Positions 1-7,749 of a DNA stretch of 11,798 nucleotides are shown here, piece by piece. A program made the position numbers and the translations under genes. The stretch comes from Acidobacteriaceae bacterium (GTDB taxonomy: Bacteria > Acidobacteriota > Terriglobia > Terriglobales > Acidobacteriaceae): positions 1-11,798 of the forward strand of contig JASHVU010000666.1 of the NCBI GenBank assembly GCA_030044455.1, written 5' to 3'. Position 1 is the stretch's first letter. Each line of letters begins with the position of its first letter. A model generated the notes under the pieces. The model made no database searches and was not told the DNA's origin. It worked only from the letters and a program-made list of their open reading frames with translations.

Positions 1-9
1 CGACCACTG

Positions 10-111
10 TCAAATGTTTTGCGCCAGCGATGGAGACGCTTCCGGGAAGCCCTGGCCGCGGGGTTTCTCGGGTGTACCCAGTTTCTCACCGGCCGCACGA
101 ATGGCGTACCC
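10..111 (-). pseudogene. Fragment resembling the FtsH C-terminal tail
   Basis: On the minus strand an open segment of 33 codons lies between in-frame stops at 112-114 and 10-12. It has no start codon. Its residues coded at 72-28 read PEKPRGQGFPEASPS; the ftsH tail coded at 1666-1622 reads [15 protein letters not shown]. That is 12 of 15 residues and 34 of 45 bases identical. It may be a remnant of a duplicated 3' end, or both copies may derive from a short dispersed repeat that was captured as the ftsH tail. It is too short to be a functional gene. Confidence 0.3.
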
Positions 112-156
112 CTACCTCGCTATCCGATACCCCCGGCCCCTGCCAAAAGTATCAAG

Positions 157-213
157 GTCTATTGTTTTCAGCGCGATCGAGGGTAGACTTGGCGGCCATG
201 TCTATTGTTTTCA
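157..213. repeat. 14-base direct repeat pair
   Basis: The sequence GTCTATTGTTTTCA occurs exactly at 157-170 and again at 200-213, a period of 43 bases. Both copies sit in non-coding DNA. They could be the ends of a small intergenic repeat unit or a duplicated binding site; nothing in the sequence decides between these. Confidence 0.6.
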
Positions 214-485
214 TTGTCTTAGGATCTGGAAGTCCCCGAACTCCATCTCCAAAAATCGTTATCTGCATTCAGAATAGAACAGGTAGGGGAATTAAACGGC
301 AAAGTGAGTGGCAATTTAAGTATCTTTTGAATGAGAGTGATAGAGGAGGAAGGCGGCAGGCTGGGGATTGACAGCGGCACGATCGGCTGGTGAGAAATGC
401 AGATTGGCACGAATCAATGTTTCAGATTGGTCGCAATACTACGGCGATTTAGGAAAAAGTGTAATGTCCCTCACGGTTGTGCAGG

Positions 486-512
486 GTCAGCGCTCCTTGG
501 GGTCGCGCTGAC
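486..512. terminator. Perfect hairpin, possible weak terminator
   Basis: GTCAGCGC at 486-493 pairs perfectly with GCGCTGAC at 505-512 across an 11-base loop. It lies about 40 bases past the stop of the minus-strand membrane protein gene, a sensible place for a transcription end. Read in that direction there is no T run after the stem, and in the plus direction only TTT follows, so intrinsic termination would be weak. It could instead be an RNA-stabilising 3' hairpin. Confidence 0.3.
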
Positions 513-554
513 TTTGTGGCATCGGTTTCTCCCTGCGGTGTTTCCTAAAACGCT

Positions 555-935
555 TTAAATGTCGTCGTGCTTTTTGAGCGAGGCCTGCAATTCGAGCACC
601 TGCAGCTGAACCTGCTTGATTTCTTTGAGCGTGGCGACCTGGCTGGCGTACACCTTGTAATGCACCGCATAGATCGCACCCACGAAATACAGCACCGCGG
701 CCCCCAATTGGAAACTATGAACCGCCGGCGGGTCTAGACGGACTGGGTAAATGCTCCACCAGAACAGGATGATGGCCAGAAGAACAAACGTGTATGTCGC
801 GACTTTATCCCAGCGAAGCGCTCTTCGATGCTTTGCCAGTAGCGCAGCGGTCTCTTCACGATAAGCGGCGAGGTTTTCCGGCTGCGGCAGGGCTGCGAGC
901 AGGCCTTCGCGCAGGTTATTCGTTTGTTGTGCCAT
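555..935 (-). CDS. Two-TM membrane protein paired with ECF sigma factor
   Basis: This 126-residue protein has no family I can name. Residues 1-44 are polar and helical (LPQPENLAAYREETAALLAKHRR). Two hydrophobic helices follow at about 45-63 and 75-94. Residues 98-122 are charged and regularly spaced, consistent with a short coiled coil. The ATG at 935 is preferred because AGGAGAG lies just upstream; a TTG at 950 would extend it by five residues but consume that ribosome site. The gene starts 20 bases inside the 3' end of the sigma factor gene, so the two are very probably co-transcribed and translationally coupled. By position it is a candidate membrane-bound regulator or anti-sigma-like partner, but I see no zinc-binding anti-sigma motif (HxxxCxxC), so that role is inference. 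Confidence 0.8.
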   Translation of the reverse strand: MAQQTNNLREGLLAALPQPENLAAYREETAALLAKHRRALRWDKVATYTFVLLAIILFWWSIYPVRLDPPAVHSFQLGAAVLYFVGAIYAVHYKVYASQVATLKEIKQVQLQVLELQASLKKHDDI

Positions 936-1482
936 GTCTCTCTCCTTCAAGAATCTTCTTCATTTGCCGTTTGGCATAGTGGATTCGCGACTTGACAGTG
1001 CCTTCGGAGCAACCGACGACTTTTGCAATCTCCTTAAGCGACAGGTCCTCGAGAAAATGCAGGACCAGCACCTCGCGGTGATGGAGGCCTATTTGATTCA
1101 GGGCCGCATGGACCGCGGCAGCATCCTCTGCGGCGAACGATGGTTCCTCGGCCTCCTGAAAATCCTCGTATTGAACCTTCTCCGCGTGCTCGCGTGACGA
1201 GTTTTTTCGGATTCGATCCACCGCAAGTCCATGCGTGATCGAGTACAGCCATTGGCGCAATGTTCCGGGGTCTCGCAGCTTTCGAATGCCTCGGAACGCC
1301 TTGATCCAAGCTTCCTGAAGCACGTCGAGCGCGCTGTCCTGATTTCCGGTCAGAGACATCGCGTAATAGAGGAGCGGCCTCTCCATAACGGCGATCAGAT
1401 CTTCGAAAGCGCCTGGTTCGCCGGCTTGGCATCGAAGCGCAATCCATTCGTACTGCGCTCGACTCTCACTTTCCATGTGCAT
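916..1482 (-). CDS. ECF-type RNA polymerase sigma factor
   Basis: This 188-residue protein has the two-domain layout of group 4 (ECF) sigma factors, which direct RNA polymerase to alternative promoters. Region 2 spans about residues 25-95, with a helix around ALDVLQEAWIKAFRGI and the region 2.4-like stretch LRQWLYSITHGLAVDRIRK. Region 4 spans about 125-178, with the helix-turn-helix LSLKEIAKVVGCSEGTVKSR (148-167). Length is typical. The first ATG (1482) has no Shine-Dalgarno; a second ATG two codons later (1476) is equally possible. The gene lies behind the terminator of ftsH and overlaps the downstream membrane protein gene, so it heads its own two-gene unit. The ligand, signal and regulon cannot be told from the sequence. 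Confidence 0.93.
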   Translation of the reverse strand: MHMESESRAQYEWIALRCQAGEPGAFEDLIAVMERPLLYYAMSLTGNQDSALDVLQEAWIKAFRGIRKLRDPGTLRQWLYSITHGLAVDRIRKNSSREHAEKVQYEDFQEAEEPSFAAEDAAAVHAALNQIGLHHREVLVLHFLEDLSLKEIAKVVGCSEGTVKSRIHYAKRQMKKILEGERHGTTNE

Positions 1483-1484
1483 TC

Positions 1485-1512
1485 GTTATATATGTCGAAC
1501 ACCCGCGTTCAA
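1485..1512 (-). promoter_or_regulatory. Candidate sigma-70 promoter of the ECF sigma gene
   Basis: On the minus strand TTGAAC (1512-1507) is separated by 16 bases from TATAAC (1490-1485). This matches the -35 and -10 consensus at 4/6 and 5/6 positions. A second TTGAAC lies at 1520-1515. The -10 ends only 2 bases before the first ATG and 8 before the second, so the transcript would be nearly or fully leaderless, probably starting at or near the second ATG. Confidence 0.4.
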
Positions 1513-1545
1513 GGGTTCAATTTGCGCGCAGCATTTTTCTCGCGC

Positions 1546-1577
1546 AAAAAAGGCTGCTCCCAAGAGCAGCCTTTTTA
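1546..1577 (-). terminator. Intrinsic terminator, end of ftsH transcript
   Basis: GGCTGCTC (1552-1559) and GAGCAGCC (1564-1571) form a perfect 8-bp GC-rich stem with a 4-base loop. Six A's precede it and five T's follow, so it has a U tract in either direction. It lies 36 bases past the ftsH stop and upstream of the sigma gene on the same strand, so it should end ftsH transcription and isolate the sigma unit. Confidence 0.9.
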
Positions 1578-1580
1578 CGA

Positions 1581-1608
1581 TTCCCTGTTCCCTATTGCCT
1601 ATTCCTAG
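1581..1608. repeat. Degenerate heptamer tandem array (TTCCCTA type)
   Basis: Four consecutive 7-base units lie between the ftsH stop and its terminator: TTCCCTG (1581-1587), TTCCCTA (1588-1594), TTGCCTA (1595-1601) and TTCCTAG (1602-1608). The period of seven is exact and the drift between units is small. Such short tandem heptamers are known as intergenic repeats in some bacteria, for example the STRR elements of cyanobacteria. Confidence 0.6.
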
Positions 1609-1612
1609 TCAC

Positions 1613-3529
<1,917 letters not shown>

Positions 3530-3855
3530 CAGTGCTCCCTCGTTTCCGGCAAGCGAAATACTTCCCTGATTCGCTCAATCGCTCTACAGTACCCTCTTAT
3601 AGACGTTTAAGGCCGGCCCAAAGTGGCAATAAAGTGCAGAAATGCCACCTAGCCAACACCACCGGCTTACCGCTCAAATTGGCAGTATCCCGATTGTACT
3701 CCGAAGGCAATAAAAGTCGTAGATGTCGAGGGGTTCACCGGTTGCCGGGACCAGCGCGGTTAATACGAACTACGCCGAGCCCCAGGGGCCGGATGGGGTG
3801 GCCAATGGCGGCGATTCTGCACGGCTTGGGGCCCGAATTCTGATGGGCGGAGGGC
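3530..3855 (-). other. ftsH upstream region, 326 bases without a gene
   Basis: No credible ORF lies between the tilS stop and the ftsH start. The ftsH ribosome site GAGGGAG (3541-3535, minus) is clear. An inverted repeat GTGGCA/TGCCAC (3623-3628 and 3643-3648) lies about 95-120 bases upstream of the start. A 9-base direct repeat GGCAATAAA occurs at 3625-3633 and 3706-3714. A TATAAG on the minus strand near 3602-3597 could be a -10, but no well-spaced -35 goes with it. In many bacteria hpt sits between tilS and ftsH; this gap is too short for it and shows no remnant. Confidence 0.5.
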
Positions 3856-5268
3856 TCAGGCGCACGTATTGGGGTTAAGCGGCGTCGCGGTGACGACCAG
3901 GCCGGGTTCGGGCTCAAGTTCGACTCCGCGCATCCAGATGAGCCGGCCGTCGAACTCGAGAACCGGCCATACAGTCCGCTCGGAACCCGTAACCCGCAGA
4001 TGTTCAAGGACTTCCTTTACCTTACGGGGACCAGACGAGTAGCGAAGCCGGACCCGGTCGCCGGGACGCCAGTTGCGAAGAACTACTGTCGCGGGGCCGG
4101 CGACAGATTTGGTGCCGTCAAAGTCGATTTTGAGGCTGAGGCCGAAGACGGGTGCGTTGATCTGACCTGGAACCGGCGTTTGCAGGGGCAGCGATTCCGC
4201 GCTTTTACCTTTTGGCGCTTCCGCGCCCTTGCTCTTTGGACCGGAGCCGAGGGTAAACCTCAATTCTCGGGGGGTTCGTTCGGCGATCAAGGATTGGGCG
4301 AGTTCGAGGCGCTGGCCGGCGTGGCCACGCAGTGCCAGGTCCATAAGAGCCTCGGTGGCAGCAAAGTCGGGCTCGGCGCCCAGCTCGGCAGCGGCGCGGC
4401 GCAGCAGGCGGCGTTGCAATGCTGGAGCGAGGGCAACGAGACGCGTGCAATCCAGCGCAATTCCTTCTGACGCGGCACGGCCTCCGCCGCGCACCGGACG
4501 ACCGCGGAGAATCAGCTGCGGCGCGAGGCGGTCAAGCTCGGCCCGCCACCAGGCTTCTTCATCACGGGCCAGCGTGGCCATGTTTGCCAGGTGGGTGCGC
4601 AGCTGCGGGTTCCACGATTCGAGCCGAGGCAGCAGTTCGTGGCGGATGCGGTTGCGTGTGAACGAGAGATGGCGGTTTGAAGAGTCTTCGCGCCAGGGCT
4701 GGCCGATGGAGTTGAGAAAGGCCTCGACCTCGGCACGTGAAGCGGCCAGCATCGGACGAACAATGAGACCCTCCGGGCTTTCAAGTTTTGGACTAATTCC
4801 TGCTAGACCTTCGGTCCACGCTCCACGCAGAAACTTGGCCAGCACCGTCTCGGCCTGGTCGTCGAGTGTATGCGCCGTAGCCACTGCGTGGAGCGGCGTT
4901 TCGGTCAAGAGCATGCGGAACCACGCGTAGCGCAGCCGCCGCGCAGCCTCTTCGATGGATTCCGCAGGCTTGCCTGTTACAGGATTGGCACGGGCTTCGG
5001 CTGCGGTGTCGACGCGGGCTTCGTGAAAAGGAATCTGGAGCCTTGCGGCCAGCTCACGGCAAAACTCGAGATCGCCGTCGGCCTCTTCGCCGCGCAGGCC
5101 GTGGTGCAGGTGGGCCGCATGAAGCACCAGGCCCAGTTCCCTGCTTCGTGTGGCGAGGGCGCACAGCAGGGCGACCGAGTCGGCGCCGCCGGAAAGGCCG
5201 ACGGCAACACGCATCCCCGGCTTTAGCAGCGATGTGTCGAGCGGGAGCGCGGGCGGTGGAGTGCGCAT
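3856..5268 (-). CDS. tilS: tRNA(Ile)-lysidine synthase TilS
   Basis: TilS uses ATP and lysine to convert C34 of the CAU-anticodon tRNA-Ile to lysidine, changing both decoding and charging identity. From the chosen ATG the protein has 470 residues, within the range for the long TilS form. The N-terminal PP-loop ATPase carries SGGADS (26-31), HHGLRG (55-60), AHTLDDQAET (132-141) and EDSSN (194-198). A helical middle domain follows. The C-terminal TilS domain (about 394-462) has NWRPGDRVR and KVKEVLEHLRV. A low-complexity linker at about 341-368 joins them. The frame stays open upstream to 5754, but that part runs antisense to the acetyltransferase gene. The ATG at 5268 places the PP-loop at the usual distance from the N-terminus. 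No Shine-Dalgarno precedes it. Confidence 0.96.
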   Translation of the reverse strand: MRTPPPALPLDTSLLKPGMRVAVGLSGGADSVALLCALATRSRELGLVLHAAHLHHGLRGEEADGDLEFCRELAARLQIPFHEARVDTAAEARANPVTGKPAESIEEAARRLRYAWFRMLLTETPLHAVATAHTLDDQAETVLAKFLRGAWTEGLAGISPKLESPEGLIVRPMLAASRAEVEAFLNSIGQPWREDSSNRHLSFTRNRIRHELLPRLESWNPQLRTHLANMATLARDEEAWWRAELDRLAPQLILRGRPVRGGGRAASEGIALDCTRLVALAPALQRRLLRRAAAELGAEPDFAATEALMDLALRGHAGQRLELAQSLIAERTPRELRFTLGSGPKSKGAEAPKGKSAESLPLQTPVPGQINAPVFGLSLKIDFDGTKSVAGPATVVLRNWRPGDRVRLRYSSGPRKVKEVLEHLRVTGSERTVWPVLEFDGRLIWMRGVELEPEPGLVVTATPLNPNTCA

Positions 5269-5274
5269 CAATGA

Positions 5275-5280
5275 ATGATA
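5275..5280 (-). promoter_or_regulatory. -10-like TATCAT just upstream of tilS
   Basis: TATCAT on the minus strand ends six bases before the tilS ATG and matches TATAAT at 5 of 6 positions. No clear -35 is seen 16-18 bases further up. With no Shine-Dalgarno at tilS, a leaderless or near-leaderless transcript is the simplest reading, though start-site data are lacking. Confidence 0.35.
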
Positions 5281-5357
5281 AGAAATGTGAGCGCAGGCCG
5301 CCAGAAGGGATCGCTGCGGAGCAAACCAATTACAAATCGGATTCCTTTCCCGTCCCC

Positions 5358-5363
5358 TATACT
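5358..5363 (+). promoter_or_regulatory. -10-like TATACT just upstream of the GNAT gene
   Basis: TATACT ends seven bases before the ATG at 5371 and matches TATAAT at 5 of 6 positions. No Shine-Dalgarno fits between them and no good -35 is visible. The spacing would put the transcription start at about the A of the ATG, implying a leaderless mRNA. Confidence 0.4.
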
Positions 5364-5370
5364 GAGCGTC

Positions 5371-5847
5371 ATGCTGGCAACCCGAATTGCAACTGCAAGG
5401 GACATTGCGTTGATTACTGAGCACCGCCATGCCATGTTTGCCGAAATTGGCTGGAGCACCGCTGATGCGCTTGCCACCATGAGTGGTCATTTCCGCCCGT
5501 GGGTGGAGCGCATGATGACAGCGGGGAAATATGTTGGATGGGTTGTTGAAGACGATGGACAGCCGGTGGCATCTGCGGGCTTTTTTGAACTCGACTGGCC
5601 GCCTCACCCATTTGACCCGGCCGGCGAGGCGCGAGGCTACCTGCTCAATTTCTGGGTTGAGACCTCTTACCGGCGCAGGGGCCTGGCGAAAGAACTGGTG
5701 AAACTGGCCGTAGCCGAGGGTCGGAGAAGAGGCCTCCGCGTGACCACGCTGCATGCATCAGACGCCGGAAGGCCGGTATACGAATCTCTCGGCTTCCGCC
5801 GCAGCGGCGAAATGATGCTCGTAGACGATTCGACTGCCGGTTCCTGA
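5371..5847 (+). CDS. GNAT-family N-acetyltransferase
   Basis: GNAT enzymes move an acetyl group from acetyl-CoA to an amine; the substrate here cannot be read from sequence. The 158-residue product shows the fold in order: an N-terminal strand and helices (about 1-52), strands at about 54-60 and 64-73, the core motif A LLNFWVETSYRRRGLAKELV (91-110) whose RRRGLA forms the CoA pyrophosphate loop, and the C-terminal HASDAGRPVYESLGF (128-142) typical of motif B. The frame is open from 5275, but the ATG at 5371 fits the fold and follows a -10-like box, and the extra 32 residues look non-coding. It is divergent from tilS (102 bases between the starts) and its TGA directly abuts the stop of the convergent gene. 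Confidence 0.9.
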   Translation: MLATRIATARDIALITEHRHAMFAEIGWSTADALATMSGHFRPWVERMMTAGKYVGWVVEDDGQPVASAGFFELDWPPHPFDPAGEARGYLLNFWVETSYRRRGLAKELVKLAVAEGRRRGLRVTTLHASDAGRPVYESLGFRRSGEMMLVDDSTAGS

Positions 5848-7515
5848 TTATTTCTTCTCCGTCGCGCACACAAAGTTCTCCGCGCTGTTGGTGTCGCCAT
5901 TGCCTTTGTACTGCGCCACCTGCGGGAACGGGCAAAGCGGGCGGGTCATGGTTGGCGCAGGTTCCGCATTGCCGGCTCCGGGAGAGCCGTCGGATGTTTT
6001 TGTAGCGATAATCGCTGCCGGAGCAGTTCCCTTCTCCACCCAGAGCTCGAGCGCGGTTCGCACGTTGTACCTGGGGTCGGGGTTCCACAATGTCGACTGT
6101 CCAAAATTGTCGGGCCCTGGACCTGCGAAGCAGTGTTGCATGCCGGGAACCATGTAGAGGCGAACGAAGGACTCGGTCTTCGCGCGGCCCACGGTATTGA
6201 CCACTTGCTGGTAGTAGTTCACGGTGCTGAGCGCGGGAATCGCGGGGTCGTTCCAGCCGTGATACAGGATCAACTTTCCGCCGCGCGAATAAAACGGCTT
6301 GAGGTCAGGATCGGTGGAGTTGAGCACCTGGGCTGTCTTTTCAATGGCCAACGGCAACCCGGTTTGCACACGGAACGACTTCATGTCCCAATCGGCTTTC
6401 TCGTAAACCATGTTGGAGAAGTAGCCGTCTCCGAACGCTGCCATCAGGCTGCGCGCCGGCGCCGGCCCGGTGATCCAGGTTCCCCATCCATTTCTACCCT
6501 CTTCCGCGCCGGGCAAATACCCAGGAAAGATCGTTCGGCCGTGCTCATCCGTGACGCCAGCGTAGATGGTCTTAAGAGTTGAAACCTGTGCTGCAGTAAG
6601 GCACTGATCGTTGTCCGCACCGTTTTTGCACTCGATCGTGGCCGGATCGAATTTGCATTGACGGGGATCGTTGAGGATGCCGTCGCGGACGCCGTCGAGC
6701 GCGTCGCATTGGGCGAGGACAGCCTGGGCGATGGTGGAAATCTTCTTCTGCGGGATGAAGCTGGCAGGCGCAGCGGTGAGCGCCTGCGTGTCAGTGACCG
6801 CAGAGGTGAGCAGCAGGGTCCAGTTATTGGCCGGCGCTCCGGCGAGGATGCCGTCGTAATCCTCGGGATAACGCTGGGCTTCCATGAGCGCCTCACGGCC
6901 GCCATCGGAGCAGGCGGCAAAGTAGGAGTGGCTGGCGGAAGACCCGTAGAATTGCGCAACGACCAGCTTGGCCACGCGTGTCATCTCGTGGATGGCTCGG
7001 TACCCGAAGTCGGCAACTTTTTCAGAATGCCCAAGCGCCCACTTGGCGTCGATGAACGAGGCAGTATGGCCTGTATCGGTAGCTGCAACGGCATAGCCCT
7101 TTGACAGGAACGCGGCCAGCTCTTGAGTGTCATACGATCCCGCGAAGCCGCCGTTGCCGGTGCCCTGAAGCCTGCCATTCCAGCCTTCGAGCGGCAGCCA
7201 GATTTCGATCGCGATATCGGAGTCGGCGCTGGGAGTGGCTTTCGCCATCACTCTGCAGAAGCCAGGCAACTTGCTCGCAAAGGCATCCGCGTCGTCGCCA
7301 CCGGAGCCTGCGGGTGGTTTGTATCTGCCCGCCGGGAACGCCGTGGCTGATGTGATTGTCACATTGGGAATCTTGAGGTTCGCGAGCTTCGCGCAGGCGC
7401 CGTTGACTGATGGTGCTGAGCTTTCGGGCGGCATTAGGTCGGTGGCCTGAGCGGGTGCGAGGGTTGCGGCAAGCAGCAGTGAGCCAGCAGCGAAGAAAAA
7501 TCGGGAGATGGTCAT
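5848..7515 (-). CDS. Secreted tannase/feruloyl esterase family protein
   Basis: Members of this alpha/beta-hydrolase family (Pfam tannase) cleave ester bonds in plant phenolics such as gallotannins, feruloyl-sugar esters or related esters. The 555-residue product starts at the ATG at 7515, with AGGA about ten bases upstream. Residues 1-24 are a signal peptide (hydrophobic FFFAAGSLLLAATLA ending in AQA), so it is exported. The family's CS-D-HC pattern is present: Cys202-Ser203 in AACSDGGREA as nucleophile, Asp423 in HGWNDPAIP, and His461-Cys462 in PGMQHCFAGPG. The two Cys would form the disulfide next to the active site. CDALDGVRDGI (about 270-280) resembles the calcium-binding loop of the family. 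The exact substrate is unknown. A TTG start at 7557 is possible but would spoil the signal peptide. It ends flush against the convergent GNAT gene. Confidence 0.92.
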   Translation of the reverse strand: MTISRFFFAAGSLLLAATLAPAQATDLMPPESSAPSVNGACAKLANLKIPNVTITSATAFPAGRYKPPAGSGGDDADAFASKLPGFCRVMAKATPSADSDIAIEIWLPLEGWNGRLQGTGNGGFAGSYDTQELAAFLSKGYAVAATDTGHTASFIDAKWALGHSEKVADFGYRAIHEMTRVAKLVVAQFYGSSASHSYFAACSDGGREALMEAQRYPEDYDGILAGAPANNWTLLLTSAVTDTQALTAAPASFIPQKKISTIAQAVLAQCDALDGVRDGILNDPRQCKFDPATIECKNGADNDQCLTAAQVSTLKTIYAGVTDEHGRTIFPGYLPGAEEGRNGWGTWITGPAPARSLMAAFGDGYFSNMVYEKADWDMKSFRVQTGLPLAIEKTAQVLNSTDPDLKPFYSRGGKLILYHGWNDPAIPALSTVNYYQQVVNTVGRAKTESFVRLYMVPGMQHCFAGPGPDNFGQSTLWNPDPRYNVRTALELWVEKGTAPAAIIATKTSDGSPGAGNAEPAPTMTRPLCPFPQVAQYKGNGDTNSAENFVCATEKK

Positions 7516-7558
7516 CGCTTGTGTCCTAACTTGAAGGCTGATTTCGGGGCAGGGCAAT

Positions 7559-7564
7559 TTTATA
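7559..7564 (-). promoter_or_regulatory. Possible -10 (TATAAA) of the tannase-family gene
   Basis: TATAAA on the minus strand lies 43 bases upstream of the ATG at 7515, giving a leader of about 35 nt that contains the AGGA ribosome site. The -35 position would fall inside the adjoining heptamer array and no good hexamer is seen there. This is a weak candidate. Confidence 0.25.
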
Positions 7565-7599
7565 ACGAGCTATTGGCTTTTAGCAGTCAGCCTTTAGCT
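7565..7599 (-). repeat. Heptamer tandem array, left arm
   Basis: Read on the minus strand, five consecutive 7-base units follow an AGCTAAA pattern with drift: AGCTAAA (7599-7593), GGCTGAC (7592-7586), TGCTAAA (7585-7579), AGCCAAT (7578-7572) and AGCTCGT (7571-7565). It is the inverted counterpart of the array at 7680-7714, with about 80 bases between them, and it sits directly upstream of the tannase-family gene. Confidence 0.6.
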
Positions 7600-7679
7600 C
7601 CGGGCTGACAGCATAGGGGATTGCCCCCGAGCCGCTGGATATCGAATCACCCGCAACGGAACGATTGGCGAATTGAAAA

Positions 7680-7714
7680 AGCTAAGAGCTAAAAGCTAAC
7701 AGCTAACGGCTGAA
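7680..7714 (+). repeat. Heptamer tandem array, right arm
   Basis: Five consecutive 7-base units on the plus strand: AGCTAAG (7680-7686), AGCTAAA (7687-7693), AGCTAAC (7694-7700), AGCTAAC (7701-7707) and GGCTGAA (7708-7714). It is cleaner than the left arm and lies 20 bases before the ispD -10-like box. The two arms could fold as a large imperfect hairpin in either strand's RNA. Confidence 0.75.
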
Positions 7715-7734
7715 GTGCGGCGCCTTCCCGGTGC

Positions 7735-7740
7735 TATACT
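7735..7740 (+). promoter_or_regulatory. -10-like TATACT just upstream of ispD
   Basis: TATACT ends nine bases before the ispD ATG and matches TATAAT at 5 of 6 positions. The context (CTATACT, then a G/C-rich run ending in GTC before ATG) closely resembles that of the GNAT gene. No Shine-Dalgarno is present, so a transcript starting at or a base or two before the ATG is likely. No convincing -35 is seen. Confidence 0.45.
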
Positions 7741-7749
7741 CGGCGAGTC

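Larger units (their letters stand above)
1..554. other. Non-coding, repeat-like intergenic region
   Basis: I see no convincing gene in this stretch. Two overlapping plus-strand open frames (14-277 and 30-371) are rich in Pro, Arg and Ser, have no recognisable domain, no Shine-Dalgarno at their starts and no membrane or signal segment. The first 220 bases look like composite dispersed intergenic sequence: C- and G-rich runs around 107-140 are followed by a 14-base direct repeat. A short segment at 10-111 (minus) resembles the ftsH tail and is listed separately, as is a perfect hairpin at 486-512. The region lies downstream of the sigma factor/membrane protein pair, so any transcript from that pair runs into it. 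The repeat-family assignment is inference from appearance only. Confidence 0.5.

Noticed and set aside
14..371. Two overlapping plus-strand ORFs of 87 and 113 codons
   Set aside because: They overlap in different frames, have no Shine-Dalgarno or domain, and run through direct repeats and repeat-like sequence.
368..397. Perfect TTGACA as a plus-strand -35
   Set aside because: No -10 lies 16-18 bases downstream and there is no plus-strand gene to serve.
464..511. 15-codon ORF with AGGA nine bases upstream
   Set aside because: It is too short to separate from chance, and its 3' half lies in the 486-512 hairpin. A leader peptide is possible, but no plus-strand gene follows.
3700..3800. Possible tRNA-like sequence (GGTTCACC) upstream of ftsH
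   Set aside because: It resembles a T-arm segment, but no acceptor, anticodon or D-arm pairing can be built around it.
5275..5370. 32-residue N-terminal extension of the GNAT protein
   Set aside because: It would cover the -10-like box and the intergenic region to tilS, and the GNAT fold begins at the ATG at 5371.
5269..5754. 162-residue N-terminal extension of TilS
   Set aside because: The extension runs antisense to the GNAT gene, has no conserved features, and the normal TilS N-terminus begins at the ATG at 5268.
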